A DNA stretch of 33,146 nucleotides from Glomus cerebriforme (GCA_003550305.1 QKYT01000149.1:58252-91397), one strand, 5' to 3'; shown: positions 10,379-22,282, counted from the stretch's first letter. The notes: generated by a model from the sequence alone, not told the origin. Translations and numbers: made by a program.

Positions 10379-12237
10379 TCACCATTTCATCATATCATCA
10401 ACTTCAGCTTCACCAAATAAACTGTTTTTAGTAGCTTTAATTTCTCCATTATCTTGTTTATCACCGTCGAAACCTCCAACATCTTTAATATTACATACTT
10501 CTTTCTCTGCAATCTCAGGAAGGAACCTATGAATAAACCGAAGTAAATGTCTATTGATTTGGTCAAATTCTAATAAAAATCCATCATGCCCATCTGGTGA
10601 CTGAATCGTAACCATCTCTGAATTTGGAATAAATTCTGCTAATTCATATTGTTCCGATATTGTAAATAATCCATCTGATTCGATTCCTAAACGAAAAAAA
10701 AATATTATTCAAATAAATATTCAATAATTCAAAAGATTTTTCATATTAAACTTACCAATAATTAAGGTTTGTTGCTGAACGCTCCTTAAGACATCTTCCA
10801 ATTTACCACGATCTTTTGCTACATCATGGCTATCCATTTTCCTAGTAAGACTAATATAACAATTAGCATCAAATCTTTTAACAAATTTATCACCTTGATA
10901 ACGAAGATAAGATTGTGCTGAAAAAACATGAGGAACAGATTTTGTTGAATGCTCATTATCATTTTCTGTCCATTCTTTTATATCGATTTTTTCAATATTA
11001 TCTTCAACATTATTTTCTTTTAATGAAGAATTCGAACTATTATTATTTGTTTTAGAAAGTGTTTCACTTCTATGTCCATCATTATGTATGAGTAAAGCTT
11101 TTTCTGCAGGTGATAATGGTCCTATTTTTGGTGAATGTGTTATTGTTGGATGTTTCTTTGGATCATGAAATTTTCGACCAAATCTTGATTCAAAAGAATC
11201 TCGTGATCTATAAGTTAACAATGCTGACATTCTAGCAGCAGAAAGTCCAGTAACAGGAGGCTAATAAAGTTACAAACAAATGTGTTAATTCAAGAAATTA
11301 CATTTGTTACATAATTAAATGAAAAGAATAACTTACATCATTGTGGTTATAATATCCATCACCTGAAAAAAAAATCAAAAAAATTTATAAAATTCATTCT
11401 TAAACAAATTTTTATGGAAATAATGACTTACGATATTTATTATCGCTATAAATGGATTGTCTTTGGGCTTCATTCCAGCTGATACACCAAGCCGAATTAC
11501 GAGCAGATGTAGCAATTGGAACGAGAGTTTTAATATATTCTGGCCCATAAAAAGACCATTCAAGTACTTGCATTCCACCCATTGAACCTCCAATACAAAT
11601 GGCAACTTGCTTAACTCCCAGTGAATCAAGGATCATTTTATGAAGTCTAAATATAAAAAAATCAATTAATTATTTCAAATAAATTATAAATCACTGATTC
11701 AATTACCTGACATCATCCTGTGGTGTTGTCAAAGGAAATTCAGGTCCATAATACTTTCCAGTTTCAGGATTAATGGTAATAGGTGAAGCAGTTCCATAAG
11801 GTGATGCAAGCACGTTACCACAAAATATGAAAAATTTTGTAGGATCAAAAGCTCTTCCTTTGCCAATAAGCGGTCCCCACCTACAAAAACAAAATAAATG
11901 TTTGAATATTAAATCATAAAAATATTTATTGACAAATCATTTCTTACCAATCTTGTACATCAGCACTTCCACTCAATGCATGACAAATTACCATAACATT
12001 GTCTTTATTATTATTAAGGGTCCCCCATGTTTTATACGCTACGGGTACTTCACGTAAAGTGTGTCCGGAATGAAGTGTGAATTCTGGTATAATTACAATG
12101 TATTGACCATGTACGAGTTGAGAGAATTTATTTTCAGGTTGCACTTCTATTTTTTCTACATAAATGATAATAGAAGATATGGTTTAATAAAAGTAAAAAA
12201 GCTTTTAAAACTAATTTTAAATATACTAACCGTACAT
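10379..12237 (-). CDS. MET2: Homoserine O-acetyltransferase (methionine biosynthesis)
   Basis: The enzyme transfers acetyl from acetyl-CoA to L-homoserine, the first committed step towards methionine in fungi. Exons in coding order: 12237-12231, 12155-11948, 11880-11707, 11646-11432, 11362-11337, 11260-10756, 10686-10379. They total 1443 nt, or 480 residues, normal for fungal Met2. It is an alpha/beta-hydrolase fold. The nucleophile is Ser151 in GGSMGGMQ; Asp383 (IESDGLFT) and His412 (SPDGHDGF) complete the triad. N-terminal blocks YKTWGTLN, HALSGSAD and WGPLIGKGRAFD fit MetX/Met2. Residues about 245-310 form a low-complexity Asn/Ser/Glu insertion, as in other fungal Met2 proteins. The start ATG sits in a 7-nt first exon (ATGTACG); without it only a GTG would begin the frame. 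A serine succinyltransferase relative is less likely. Confidence 0.93.
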
Positions 12238-12604
12238 GCTGATTAATTTAAAAAAGAAACAATTTATAATCTGAAGGGATTTATATATGGACAAACGCGC
12301 ACCAAAAAAAAATGTTGCTCATTTCCCGGTTTGGTTTGGCTGTGCAACACAATAAATCCGCAACTTTGATTGTAGAATGATGATTGTCATAACAAACAAA
12401 TCATATTATCTATTTAGAAAATGGTAAGAAAAAATAGAAAAGTGGGTTGTTCTGATACGTAGAAATTATGTCGATTACCTTATTAATGAATCAAAGTCAA
12501 TAAAGTAATCGGACAACGCTCCGCAACAAAGCTTTGGAAGGAGCATTTTTTACTTGCAATCCACTACAATGGACGTGATCGGGACGAATACGCAACGAAA
12601 GGAT
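12238..12604. promoter_or_regulatory. Divergent promoter region between MET2 and the paraoxonase gene
   Basis: Together with 12605-12898 this is a 661-bp gap between divergent start codons, so it should carry both promoters. It is noticeably less A+T-rich than other spacers (for example the block at 12285-12365 with TTTCCCGGTTTGG). I could not recognise a TCACGTG site of the yeast methionine regulon or another defined operator. Confidence 0.4.
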
Positions 12605-12745
12605 CAGATATCACCATACGGTTCCGAAATTAAGCATCTTTTTGCATCTAATGCTGGCCAAGCTTGACATAACGCAGTCCAAACCCTAATTCTGGTAAGG
12701 TGCTTATCTTCGGGTAGCTTAATTTTGGAACCATACGGTATCTCC
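12605..12745. repeat. Inverted repeat / hairpin of about 140 bp
   Basis: The left arm, about 12605-12634, contains ACCATACGGTTCCGAAATTA then AGC. The right arm, about 12717-12743, is its near complement (on the minus strand ACCGTATGGTTCCAAAATTA then AGC), with three mismatches in 23 bp. The loop is about 80 bp and has no ORF. The stretch TTCCGAAATTAAGC recalls the 5S rRNA box-A region (CCGAAGTTAAGC), so a 5S-derived element is possible, but the rest does not read as a canonical 5S gene. A small foldback/MITE or a structured RNA are the alternatives. Confidence 0.5.
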
Positions 12746-12898
12746 ACCTATTTAAACCTGATAAACTTTGAAAGGCATTGACATCATAATCAAGTAATCC
12801 ATATTAGGAAGTACTGCGATCAACAATAAATTTGCTAATCCGGCTGAGCACTATTTTCCCTTGGTTCTTTCCCATCACACATAAGTTCATAAGTAAAA

Positions 12899-14340
12899 AT
12901 GTTACAAAATATTGCAACAATTTTTATTGCATTCATTGTAATTCTTTTGGCTGTTAATTATAATTGGTTGTATGAATATTATATTATTCTTGGATTTAAT
13001 CGTCCACCTATTAAACCGTATGGGAATGGAAAGTGTAGAAAAATCGAAGGTGGATAAATTTCTTTTATCTTAATTTAATTGCTATGATTTATTTATTATC
13101 ATATATATAATTTAGGTATTGAGGCATGCGAAGATATTCATATTCATCATCGCACTGGACGGGCTTTTATGACTTGTGGAACCGAATATGAAAGAACTCG
13201 AGCTTATTGGCCGCCTCTCAATACTTTTAATTCTAGTCACCAAACAAGGGATACACCTTATATTTACGACATTGATGTAAGTTGAATTGGTATAATTTTC
13301 ATCACAAATAGTTTTTAAAAATTTAATTTATTAATTATAATAAAAATTAGAATGATAAACTTATTCCACTTGTTCTGGAAAATTTTCCTCCTGAAGAAGA
13401 TTTTGCCACTCATGGATTAGGAATTTATGAAGACCCTGAAGATGAAAATAAATTATACATGTTTTTCATAAATCATAAAAGATCTGGAAGTTGTATTGAA
13501 ACATTTGAACATACTTTAAATACAAATGAATTAATTCATTTAGAGACAATTCAACATGAGTTAATAAAAACTCCAAATGATATTGTCCCCGTTTCAAGAT
13601 ATGAATTTTATTTCACTAATGATCATTATTTTACTAAACTTCCGTGGAAAAAGTTTGAAAGTGAGCTTTCAATTATCAATTACAGATTTCGCTATTCTCT
13701 AAATATATTTAATTAATCCTTCTTTTTTCTTTTTTTTTGATTACAAGGACCCGCACGTCTTCCTTGGTCAAATGTAGTATTTCATTCATCAATTACGAAT
13801 GAAACTAAAATCGCTGCTGATGGAATAAGTAGTCCTAATGGGATCAATACAAATTGGGATCGTTCTCTTATCTACGTTACCGCGCTATCGGATGGTAGTA
13901 TTTTAATATATGAAAGGAACAAGAATAATAACGATCTTAAATTAAGGAACAGAATATTCACTGGATATGTTAGCGACAATATTAGTGTTGATGAAGTAAC
14001 TGGTGAAATTTATATCACTAGTAAGTATTGATTGGAACCTATCTTTATTATTAGATTTTGTAACTTTTTTTTTCATCACTTATTTTTATTTTCTATAGTT
14101 GTTCAAAAACCACTCATAAATCTAGTTTTTGGCAAAGGTCATACTTCTGTTGGAGTATTAAAAATTAGTAATAATACTGAAGAGAATGGCGTAAATTATT
14201 CTCAGAAAGTTATTTTTGAAGATGATGGAACTTTATTTCATTCGCCATCAACAGCTGCTGTAGATAGGAAAAGGAATGTTTTACTTATTAGTTCTTATCG
14301 TGCTAAAGGTATTGTAAGGTGTGATAGTTTAGAACCATAA
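12899..14340 (+). CDS. Paraoxonase/arylesterase-like calcium-dependent lactonase
   Basis: Five exons, 12899-13049, 13116-13276, 13351-13660, 13748-14020 and 14099-14340, total 1137 nt, or 378 residues, close to animal paraoxonases (about 355). Residues about 4-20 are a hydrophobic leader, like the retained N-terminal anchor of PON enzymes. Landmarks of the six-bladed propeller: GIEACEDI (Glu56-Asp57), ATHGLGIYED (His125), INHKRS (His146), PNDIV (Asn180-Asp181), TNDHYF (194-198), PNGIN (Asn238) and SDNIS (Asp284-Asn285). These match the PON1 calcium ligands E53/D54, N168/D169, N224, D269/N270 and the catalytic His pair H115/H134. The family hydrolyses lactones and aryl esters at the membrane or outside the cell; the natural substrate here is unknown. 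The fourth exon is joined through a GTGAGC donor at 13661. It converges on the P450 gene with a 119-bp gap. Confidence 0.85.
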
Positions 14341-14459
14341 ATTTAAAAAATTTTAATAATGACTATATATCATTTATTCATAATATGTGGAAAATAAATA
14401 TATGAACCAACATTAAGATGTAATAATAATATCCGTTAAATAATAAATATTAAATAAAA

Positions 14460-16225
14460 CTATTTACTAAGATTTCTAGGTTTGATTTTAACCATTAATT
14501 CTTGACAATAATTTATTATGGTAGATCTTGTTTTTAATGGAGCATTCATATCAACTAATTCCACATCATACTTTCTATAAACCAAAGCAATTAAAAGTTT
14601 TAATTCAATCATTGCAAGTTTTCGTCCTGTATATGAAAAGATGTATTTAAAATATTGTAATAAAGAAAAGAAAAAAAAAAGACATGATGATAATAATGAT
14701 GAATACCTGGGCAAATCCTCATACCTCCACCCCACATGTTAAATGCGTTTTTATGTCTTTTTTCATCTTTTTTCAAAAATCTTTCTGGATCTGCTTTCTC
14801 AGGATCTTCCCAATGAGCTTTATTTTTATTAATAGCTTCTAAATATATATGAAATGTAGTTCCTGCAGGCCAATTATAACCAGCAACTTCGCCAGGTCCA
14901 CTACTATTTCTCACCATCATGATAACAGCAGGGCTTAAACGAGAAATTTCATAGATAACAGCTTCGGTATATTCAAGTTTATCGAGGTCTTCGTGTGTCA
15001 CCGGACGCGTCATATCATCTCCAAAGACTCTATAAAGTTCTTGAAGCAATTTTTCCTTTATTTCTGGATTATGTCCAAGATAATAAGCGATGAAACTTAA
15101 AGTATTCGCAGTCTATCGTACAAAAAAAATTTATAGTATATTAATATTTATTTTTATGAAAATAAAAATGATCTTTAAATTTTATACCGTTTCAGTGCCA
15201 GCAACTATAGCATCTCTCATATTTCCACGAATTTCTTCATCTGTCATAGGTCTCAAAAATTCTTTTTCAGCTTTTCTTGTTTTATTAATGTCACGAGGTG
15301 TATTCGCTGTGATAAAAGAAGTCAACATATCATGACTAAGAGGTACATCTAATGGAGTTTCTTCAATTTCTTTTCTCCTAGTTTTAATAATTTGATCAAG
15401 TTTATTGAATAGGTAATCACGATTTTTAAATACTTCATCTTGACGTTGTCTAAAGTAAGGTAAATAATGTCTAATAATAGCAGGTGTTAAAATAATGAAA
15501 GCATTTCCTAACATAAACATTCGAATTGATTTAATGAATTCTTCAGAATCTTCAAATGGAGCAGAAGGAATATCAGTTTTCTTTTCACTTATTGTATTAA
15601 AATAAGAAGGCAAAGAATAAATTCTCTCTCCTGTAGTCAAAACAACAATCATATCATTAGTAAATCGATGCATCCAAGCTGAATAATCTATTGGAGTATC
15701 GGGACCAATTTCTTTCCAATAATTTTCCATTTCATAAAATAATTGATGACCTTTATTTAAAGTTTCGTTAGTAAAACTAGGTGTAAGAATAGCTTGAGAA
15801 AAAAAAGTTCTATTATATCTCCAAGAATTATAATTTAAATTTGCTAAAATTCCAGTTCCAAAAACTTTCAAATCATCTAAATCTTTTATATAAGGAAATC
15901 GTTGAAAATATATAGTATTTGTTGAAGGATCTAACATTTTTTCAATATATTCTCCACGACAAAGAAAGATTCTTCTAGTTCCTAATATTGTAATTTCAAA
16001 TATGTCACCATATTTCTTATGTAATTTTTGAAACCATTGGCCTACATCTCCGGATTTATTCAGGGCATTTCCAAAAATTGGAAGTGGTATTGGTCCAGGA
16101 AGGGGGTTTACCCTTGTAAAATAATTATAGTAAAAATGTACTATATAAAAAAATATAATGGTAGATAAGACAATAAATACATCGGTTATTTTTAATGATT
16201 CGAAAAAGGTCGTTAAAAAAGGCAT
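14460..16225 (-). CDS. Cytochrome P450 monooxygenase
   Basis: Exons in coding order, 16225-15188, 15112-14707 and 14626-14460, give 1611 nt, or 536 residues, normal for a membrane-bound fungal P450. There is an N-terminal membrane anchor (about 14-33) followed by a proline-rich hinge (PLPGPIPLPIFGN). The I-helix oxygen-binding motif is AGTET (342-346). The K-helix ExxR is EISR (401-404). DPERF lies near 454-458. The haem loop is WGGGMRICPG with thiolate Cys480; the usual first Phe of FxxGxRxCxG is Trp473. All residues needed for catalysis are present and both introns are GT-AG, so it should be active. Its CYP family cannot be assigned by eye and the substrate is unknown. It would sit in the endoplasmic reticulum and need a P450 reductase encoded elsewhere. 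Confidence 0.92.
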
Positions 16226-16652
16226 CTTTAATGAAGTAAAATTATATATAATCTTAATTTTTTTTTTTTCTTTTTATCAAACAAGTAACAAATTTTAATA
16301 AAAGACGAAGCCCATTTTATTTATAACATATTTTCATATTACGACATCGTAAGGTTTTTTGTCTAACAAAAGGTATAATCAGGTGATTTTATTAACCAAA
16401 ACAATAAAAGCACCTGATCACGCCTGAATTTCAGTTATAAGGTTATCTGATATTAAAACCTCTATCCGAATTTATTCTTTTTTAAATTAGTCAACGATCA
16501 CATGGAAGAATATTATTATATTGGAAAAATATATTTCTTTATTTCAAAATAATAATATTGCGGACCAGGTGATTCAAGTCAAAGATGCTAAAAAAAAAAT
16601 AATTTTTATAATTGTAAATTCCGCAGCAATTATAACTGATACTATATTAATA
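16226..16652. promoter_or_regulatory. Upstream region of the P450 gene
   Basis: The 427 bp between the P450 start and the kinase stop. The P450 promoter should lie next to 16226; a T-rich tract occurs at about 16257-16275. An imperfect inverted pair, ATCAGGTGATTTTATT near 16377 and AATAAAAGCACCTGAT near 16404, could be a factor-binding or foldback site. No tested element is recognised. Confidence 0.35.
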
Positions 16653-18570
16653 TTAATAAACGATATGACAAATTTTAAATTTGGGAATGCAACAACCATT
16701 CATAAGACCACTATTAGAATAAGTGATTGTAATTGATGGTATTGATGGTATTGAAGAATCTAAAGGATAATAAATTGTAAGTAATATATACTTTAATCAA
16801 TTTTTACAATTTTTAATAAGTTTTTATAATAATATTCAAATATAAATTTACCAATCGAAATTGCACAACTATATCCATGAGAATCTAGAAAATATATGTG
16901 TGTGTTAATATTTAATACATTAAACGTGTAAAAAAAAAAAACTTACCAACATAATAATCACCATCACTAATTTTAATTATATTTTGACTATAAACTAAAA
17001 AATAAAAATATGAATATATATATATATATATTTTTATTTATTTAATGATTTAACAATAATAAAACATAATTAATAGGAGCATACCATTTTTAATAAATTC
17101 AAAAGTAAATGGTAGTTGTTTTGGAATAGATTCTTCAGCAGTACAAATTCGTTGACTAGAAATGACTTGTGGATATATTTGTTTTGCCATAGTTAATAAA
17201 CTCAATGATCTATTCGCTTCTGCAGCTTTAAATCCATATAAATCTTTACGATTTCCTCTAATCATTGAATTTGAAAAATTCCAAATTCTCTTATGAACTT
17301 TTTCCATAGTTGGTCGCAAATTTGGATCCGGATTCCAACAATCTTGAATAAGTTTAGCAAATGCAGGTGGTGTACCTTCAACTATTTCGGGTCTTCTTCC
17401 TTCAATAATTTCATAAATAAGATGAAGATCTTGACTCTCATCAGAGAATGGCATACGACAAGATGTTAATTCCCAAAGTATGATTCCAAAAGAATATACG
17501 TCTGCGGCCTTGGTATAGGATTTTTGACGAAGCACTTCAGGTGCCATATATCCTATTTTTCCATAAACGTTATTCCTCATTATTTGACTCGCGTCATCTT
17601 CTTTTAAACATAATCCCAAGTCGGCAATCCAAGTCCAAGTAATTCCGTAACATGTTACATGTTTAAGGATGTTACCACTATGAAGGTCACAATGAATAAG
17701 ACCCTGGATAATGGTAATATTTATTTTGATTAATGAAATGTGATAGTTGCGATAAATCAATTTACTGTATCTGAAATTTACCTTCCTATGGAGCTCACGA
17801 AGAGCTTTAGCGATATCACGTGATAAGCGAATGATACGTTCCCATGTCAATTCTTGAAGATGCTTTCTAATGTAATAAGTTAAATCACCTGGTGAGAAAC
17901 AAAAATCGAATTAGATGACATGATACGCGTTTGTTACACGTATTTGAATAAAAAAAAATTACCCTCATTTGCAAAATTGGCAACCATCATATATTCTCCT
18001 GTTTTTGGATCACAAGTGACGCCAAAACAATGTACGATTCTTCTTACGCTGACGCAAATAGAATGACACTCAAGCTGATATAATGAAATTTACAATAAAT
18101 CATTATTTTATTTTATTTTTATTTTTTTTTTTATAAAACACGACTACCCTTACTTCATTTAGAAATTCTTTACTAATCATAGCATTACGCTTAAGAGTTT
18201 TAAAAGCAATTTTTCTTGGACCCGAAGCAACCCATTGCATTTTCTCATTATCCCATTTCCATTTTGGACCTTCAACCCAAGTAGCAGAATAAACAATTCC
18301 AAACCCGCCTTCTCCGATCTTCTTAATATCCTTGAATTTTTCATAAGGGATCCATTCGAGATAATTTGTATGTCCGTCAGCATTCAATTGAGTATTTCTT
18401 ATACATAAATCCAATTCTTTATTTCCACTTGTCCAATTTGGGAAATTATCTTGAAGTCGTTTCGAATCGCATACGGCACACCAAAAAAGCGTGTTATTAT
18501 AAACTTTCTTACAAACCGGACATGAATCACCTTTAGGAAATTCATCAATTTCTTCTATATGAACTGGCAT
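16653..18570 (-). CDS. TKL-type protein kinase with N-terminal zinc ribbon
   Basis: Seven exons in coding order: 18570-18154, 18074-17963, 17888-17782, 17703-17085, 16994-16947, 16884-16852, 16759-16653. They total 1443 nt, or 480 residues. A CPVC...CAVC zinc ribbon (Cys17, 20, 31, 34) precedes the kinase domain. Kinase motifs: GEGGFGIVY (86-94), IAFK with Lys124 as the VAIK lysine, the catalytic loop IHCDLHSGN (Asp218, Asn223), ADLG in place of DFG (Asp239) and YMAPE. The HRD arginine is Cys217. The C-terminal tail is low complexity (SSIPSIPSITITY) and is built from three short exons that keep frame. This architecture belongs to the large kinase expansion known from arbuscular-mycorrhizal fungi. 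All catalytic Asp/Lys/Asn residues remain, so activity is plausible; targets are unknown. Confidence 0.87.
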
Positions 18571-20055
18571 TACAAACCAATTTTAAGAGTTCCTTTTTTA
18601 AAAAAAATTTAACTACGGAGTTTAATCAAAAAAAAAAACAATTAGATGTCATTTAAAGAAATGATAATAAAGCTCCGTAACGTTAGACACGAAGAAAAAC
18701 TTTATTTCCGATTTCTGCGAGGCCAATTTGACAATTTTTTTTTTAAAGGAAAAAAAAATTAAATTCATCAAAGTAAAAGAAATAATGCCTCTTAAATAAT
18801 AATTTCCGTTACAATAATTTTTAAAATCTTCAACTTTTATGGTACTCACAATTATAATTAAAAAGACTAAAGAAAGTGTAGCACCATTCTCAATGTACGA
18901 CAGAAATAAAATTTTAAATAAATAATAATAATAAAAGCCTTAAAATTTGGTATGAAAATTTTTTAAGAAAGAATTTTAGAAATTTTAAACATTATCATAA
19001 AATCAATTCCTTATTCGTTCATCTTATTATAAACATTTATGCGATAATACGATCAAATCAAATGAAATTACATAACGGACATGACAGACATAAAAACAGA
19101 TGAGTATTCAATGACAGAAATAATAGCATTCAAAATCCTAAATCTGTTTTATTATTTGTCCATAAATGGTTATAACAATTAGTTATAGAAATTATAAAGA
19201 AACCATTTGTTTTTAACTGTTAATTTTTGATTAAGAGAGTACGTCAATCATTGCTATTTTAAAAATAATATTTAAAAATAGGCAACATTAAAACTGGTAC
19301 AATATATAAATTGTAATATTATCAACTGTCAAAAAAACAAATAATAAATGAGTTTCTAATAAAATTATTAAAAAAAAATCTCCAGTTAAGAACGAAAGAG
19401 AAACGGATTTTCCTTACCTTATCCTAGAATAGATAAATTCTACTGAAACACTAAAATTAGCTATAAATATATTAGCGTATCTTTAAAAGTGGGATAAAAT
19501 ATTAGGACAGTAGGACGTAACCTGTGTTACCAATTATCATATATCATTAATATCAATGGTTACACGGGCTGGAAGAACTTTTTTTCCCCGAATTGGATAA
19601 ACAAAAGTTTAAAGTTTTGCTGGGCATTTCTTTGTTGAGTATTTCTTCCTTTACCATCATTGATATAATCTAAGTGACCTATTTATAACAAAGAGCGTGT
19701 TTTCTTGTCTTTATTCAAAAAATAAATGCAGAAAAAAAATCAATTTTGATACATGCATACAATATAAATGTTTCAAGTTTTAACCGATTACGATGAAGAA
19801 AAAAAAAAACTTTATTTTTAGACGAATTTAGTAAGTATATTAATTAAATTTGAAATTTACTGCGGTCACTCCTTTCGTATAAATGTAACAAATGATTCTT
19901 TTTTTTTCCTTTCATCTTCATCTAAAGTTCTTGTAAAATAAATTTGTTAAATCTCACTGGTTGAGGTCATATAACATATATTATTATCTTGTAAAATAAT
20001 TTTTTATATCAATTAAAACTCATTTTCTTTACCATTAAAAAAAACTATACAAACA
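18571..20055. other. Divergent intergenic region, no gene seen
   Basis: This 1.5-kb gap separates the kinase start (-) from the membrane-protein start (+) and should contain both promoters. It is A+T-rich with T9-T10 tracts near 18725 and 19905. A 66-codon minus-strand frame at 18649-18849 has no family features. No tRNA boxes or repeats were recognised. Confidence 0.45.
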
Positions 20056-20661
20056 ATGTACATACTTGCACAGAAACTTAAAAAATTCAGTGATCAGAAA
20101 TGGTCATTATCATCATTTCGTCAATACATTTTATTCTTTTCATTCATTTATTTTACATCAGTTATCATCTTATTATATTACATTCCTTCAGCAGAAAACC
20201 TTGATAACGAACCAAATTATAACGATGGTTCAATTATTTCAAATCAAATATCTCAATCAATTTCCCGACAAATTCCTTTATATACCATAAACATATCGAA
20301 TAATACAGTCGTTGGATCGATAAGAATTTCTTCTTCCAAAGAGTTGAATAAATTCGAAATCTCCGGTTATTTACATTTCACATACAATAAATACAATATT
20401 TTAAATATGAAATATATGTTAATATCAGGTGAATCATGTCATAATTGGAATAATATCATACAAGATATCTCTAGTAAAATTACTTTTAAGTCTCGACGTC
20501 AAGGAATAAAGATTTTCAGAAAAATTAGGGAAACATCGTTTGTATTATCAAATAAAATTGAATCGGCGAGCCATTTTGTTATTATTCAGAATTCCGGACG
20601 TATTTATAGACAAATAGCTTGTACTTCATTAAATAACGCTTTAAAAACGAACACCTTTTAA
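20056..20661 (+). CDS. Single-pass membrane protein of unknown function
   Basis: An intronless frame of 201 codons starting ATG GTA-like (MYILAQK) after an A-rich leader. Residues about 23-44 (YILFFSFIYFTSVIILLYY) form one hydrophobic segment, with Lys/Arg before it and an acidic, Asn-rich stretch after it. This suggests a type II anchor or uncleaved signal with the 155-residue C-terminal part outside the cytosol. That part alternates short beta-like segments (TINISNNTVVGSIRISS, FEISGYLHFTY) and has two Cys (in ESCHNW and IACTSL), which could form a disulfide. Several NxS/T sites (NIS, NNT) would allow N-glycosylation. I recognise no family. Its length and normal codon use against a stop-rich background make it a likely gene. 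Confidence 0.65.
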   Translation: MYILAQKLKKFSDQKWSLSSFRQYILFFSFIYFTSVIILLYYIPSAENLDNEPNYNDGSIISNQISQSISRQIPLYTINISNNTVVGSIRISSSKELNKFEISGYLHFTYNKYNILNMKYMLISGESCHNWNNIIQDISSKITFKSRRQGIKIFRKIRETSFVLSNKIESASHFVIIQNSGRIYRQIACTSLNNALKTNTF

Positions 20662-22282
20662 GAAAATTTAGACATAAAATAATTTGATTTAAAGAATTAA
20701 TTATTTATTGTATGTAAAAATAAAATTAATTAATGTTATTTTTTTTTTGTTGCATCAATTACGAATATTGAATATAACCTTCATATCAAGTTATTCTTCC
20801 ATTTATTTTTTTTTTTTTTGCTATTGTTTCTGAAATAAATAATTGAAACCTTTTAATGTTTCAAATAATTATATTCTAATGTATTCAATATGTAGATTAT
20901 TTTTTATTTGGAACTGATAGTTGGCCTACTATACACAAAAATAAACCACTATTGTGTCCAAAAAAAAATAATTTGTTGTCGTATTTGACTATCCGTGGAA
21001 AAATAAGAGTGATTTGGAGAGGTTATGATATTAAGATATTAAGAGATTGTTCAGCATATTGCTCCTCATTGGAAATTATTGCTGGGAAGAACATTATCTG
21101 TTATCATTTGTCATAAAAAACATCATTAGTGCAGTCACAAGCTGCAATATCTACGTCAATGTAAAAATATTCGAAAAATATTAATCATTATTTTCTCTTG
21201 AAATTTAATAATATTTTCTTATTATTGAAAAATTGATTAATTATAAATTTGACACTTGTAACTTCACCTGGTCTATACTAATTTCCGCTATAAAAAAAAA
21301 TCAAATAATCCATAACACCAATTTTTCTGTTTCTGAAAAATATTAGTATGAAATCGATAATATAGATACTGTATTTTGAGCCTTAATAAAAGAAGGTTTC
21401 TTACGGAATTGAAGTTATTGTGATATAATCCATTCTTTTTCCTTCTCCTTGACTTCTTCCAAGATATTGTTAAGAATAGAGATAGAGGTTTTACACTGGT
21501 TTTACCTGCTCTTTAAGAGTCTGTGCATAAGTATTTTAACTATATATTTGTTTATAATTCCAATCTGTGAATTTGAATATAAGATACAGATATGAAAGTT
21601 TCTATTTATCAGGTATCATCAAGTACTTTAAACAAAAATTATTAGTAGATGAAAAAGTTTTGGAAAGTATGTAAAAATGATTTTGATAAGTCTGTATTTT
21701 ATATTGAAAATGCTTGCTATCAAGTCTGCATTCAGACTTGTGATTTTATCCATTCTTTAAAGTTTTTTATATTGTTATAATTGTGAGCATTTATATCTTT
21801 TTATAGTTCATATATTTTTTCCATTTGTGAAGTAAAATATTAAACTTGTAATGTCTTTTTCCAGAAAATTTTCTGAAAAGTATTATTAGCTTTTTTTTGA
21901 TAAATATCTTTTAACTTTAACAAAGAATCAAATATCATTAGTTATCTGAGAAATTACATTTCATAATAGATATATTAAATTTTTAATTTAGTAAAAATTT
22001 AAGTTTGTATTTAAGTATGAAATCCAGTATTTTCCATTAGTTAAAAACTCTTACATTTTAATTTAACATTGTTAAAGTCATCATATTTGTTATGTTATAT
22101 TACATTAGAGCTCCAAATAGGTTAAGATTAAATGGTTAATCATAATCTGTTAGGTTAAATTTAACAGATTAGGTTAATAAATTATTAATATAATTTGAGA
22201 TTTTGACCTGAATTGAATATACTGCATTATATCAAATATATTGAATTTATTATAAATAATTTATAATAATTATTAGAAAAAA
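20662..22282. other. Gene-free region with weak old repeat traces
   Basis: No ORF above 60 codons. A moderately balanced block at about 20890-21160 reads WPTIHKNKPLLCPKKN in one frame, but stops and lack of splice-bounded neighbours prevent a call; it may be a worn transposon. A perfect 9-bp hairpin, AATCTGTTA / TAACAGATT (22144-22152 and 22162-22170), sits in an AGGTTAA-rich stretch. Confidence 0.35.

Noticed and set aside
12061..12246. Plus-strand frame opposite MET2
   Set aside because: Shadow of the second MET2 exon; the minus-strand reading has clear acetyltransferase motifs.
15090..15335. 81-codon plus-strand frame
   Set aside because: Antisense to the P450 I-helix exon and its intron.
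16521..16736. 71-codon plus-strand frame
   Set aside because: Antisense to the last kinase exon (16653-16759), which completes the kinase frame with proper splice sites.
18649..18849. 66-codon minus-strand frame upstream of the kinase
   Set aside because: No similarity to the kinase N-terminus and no splice link; the ATG at 18570 already gives a complete protein.
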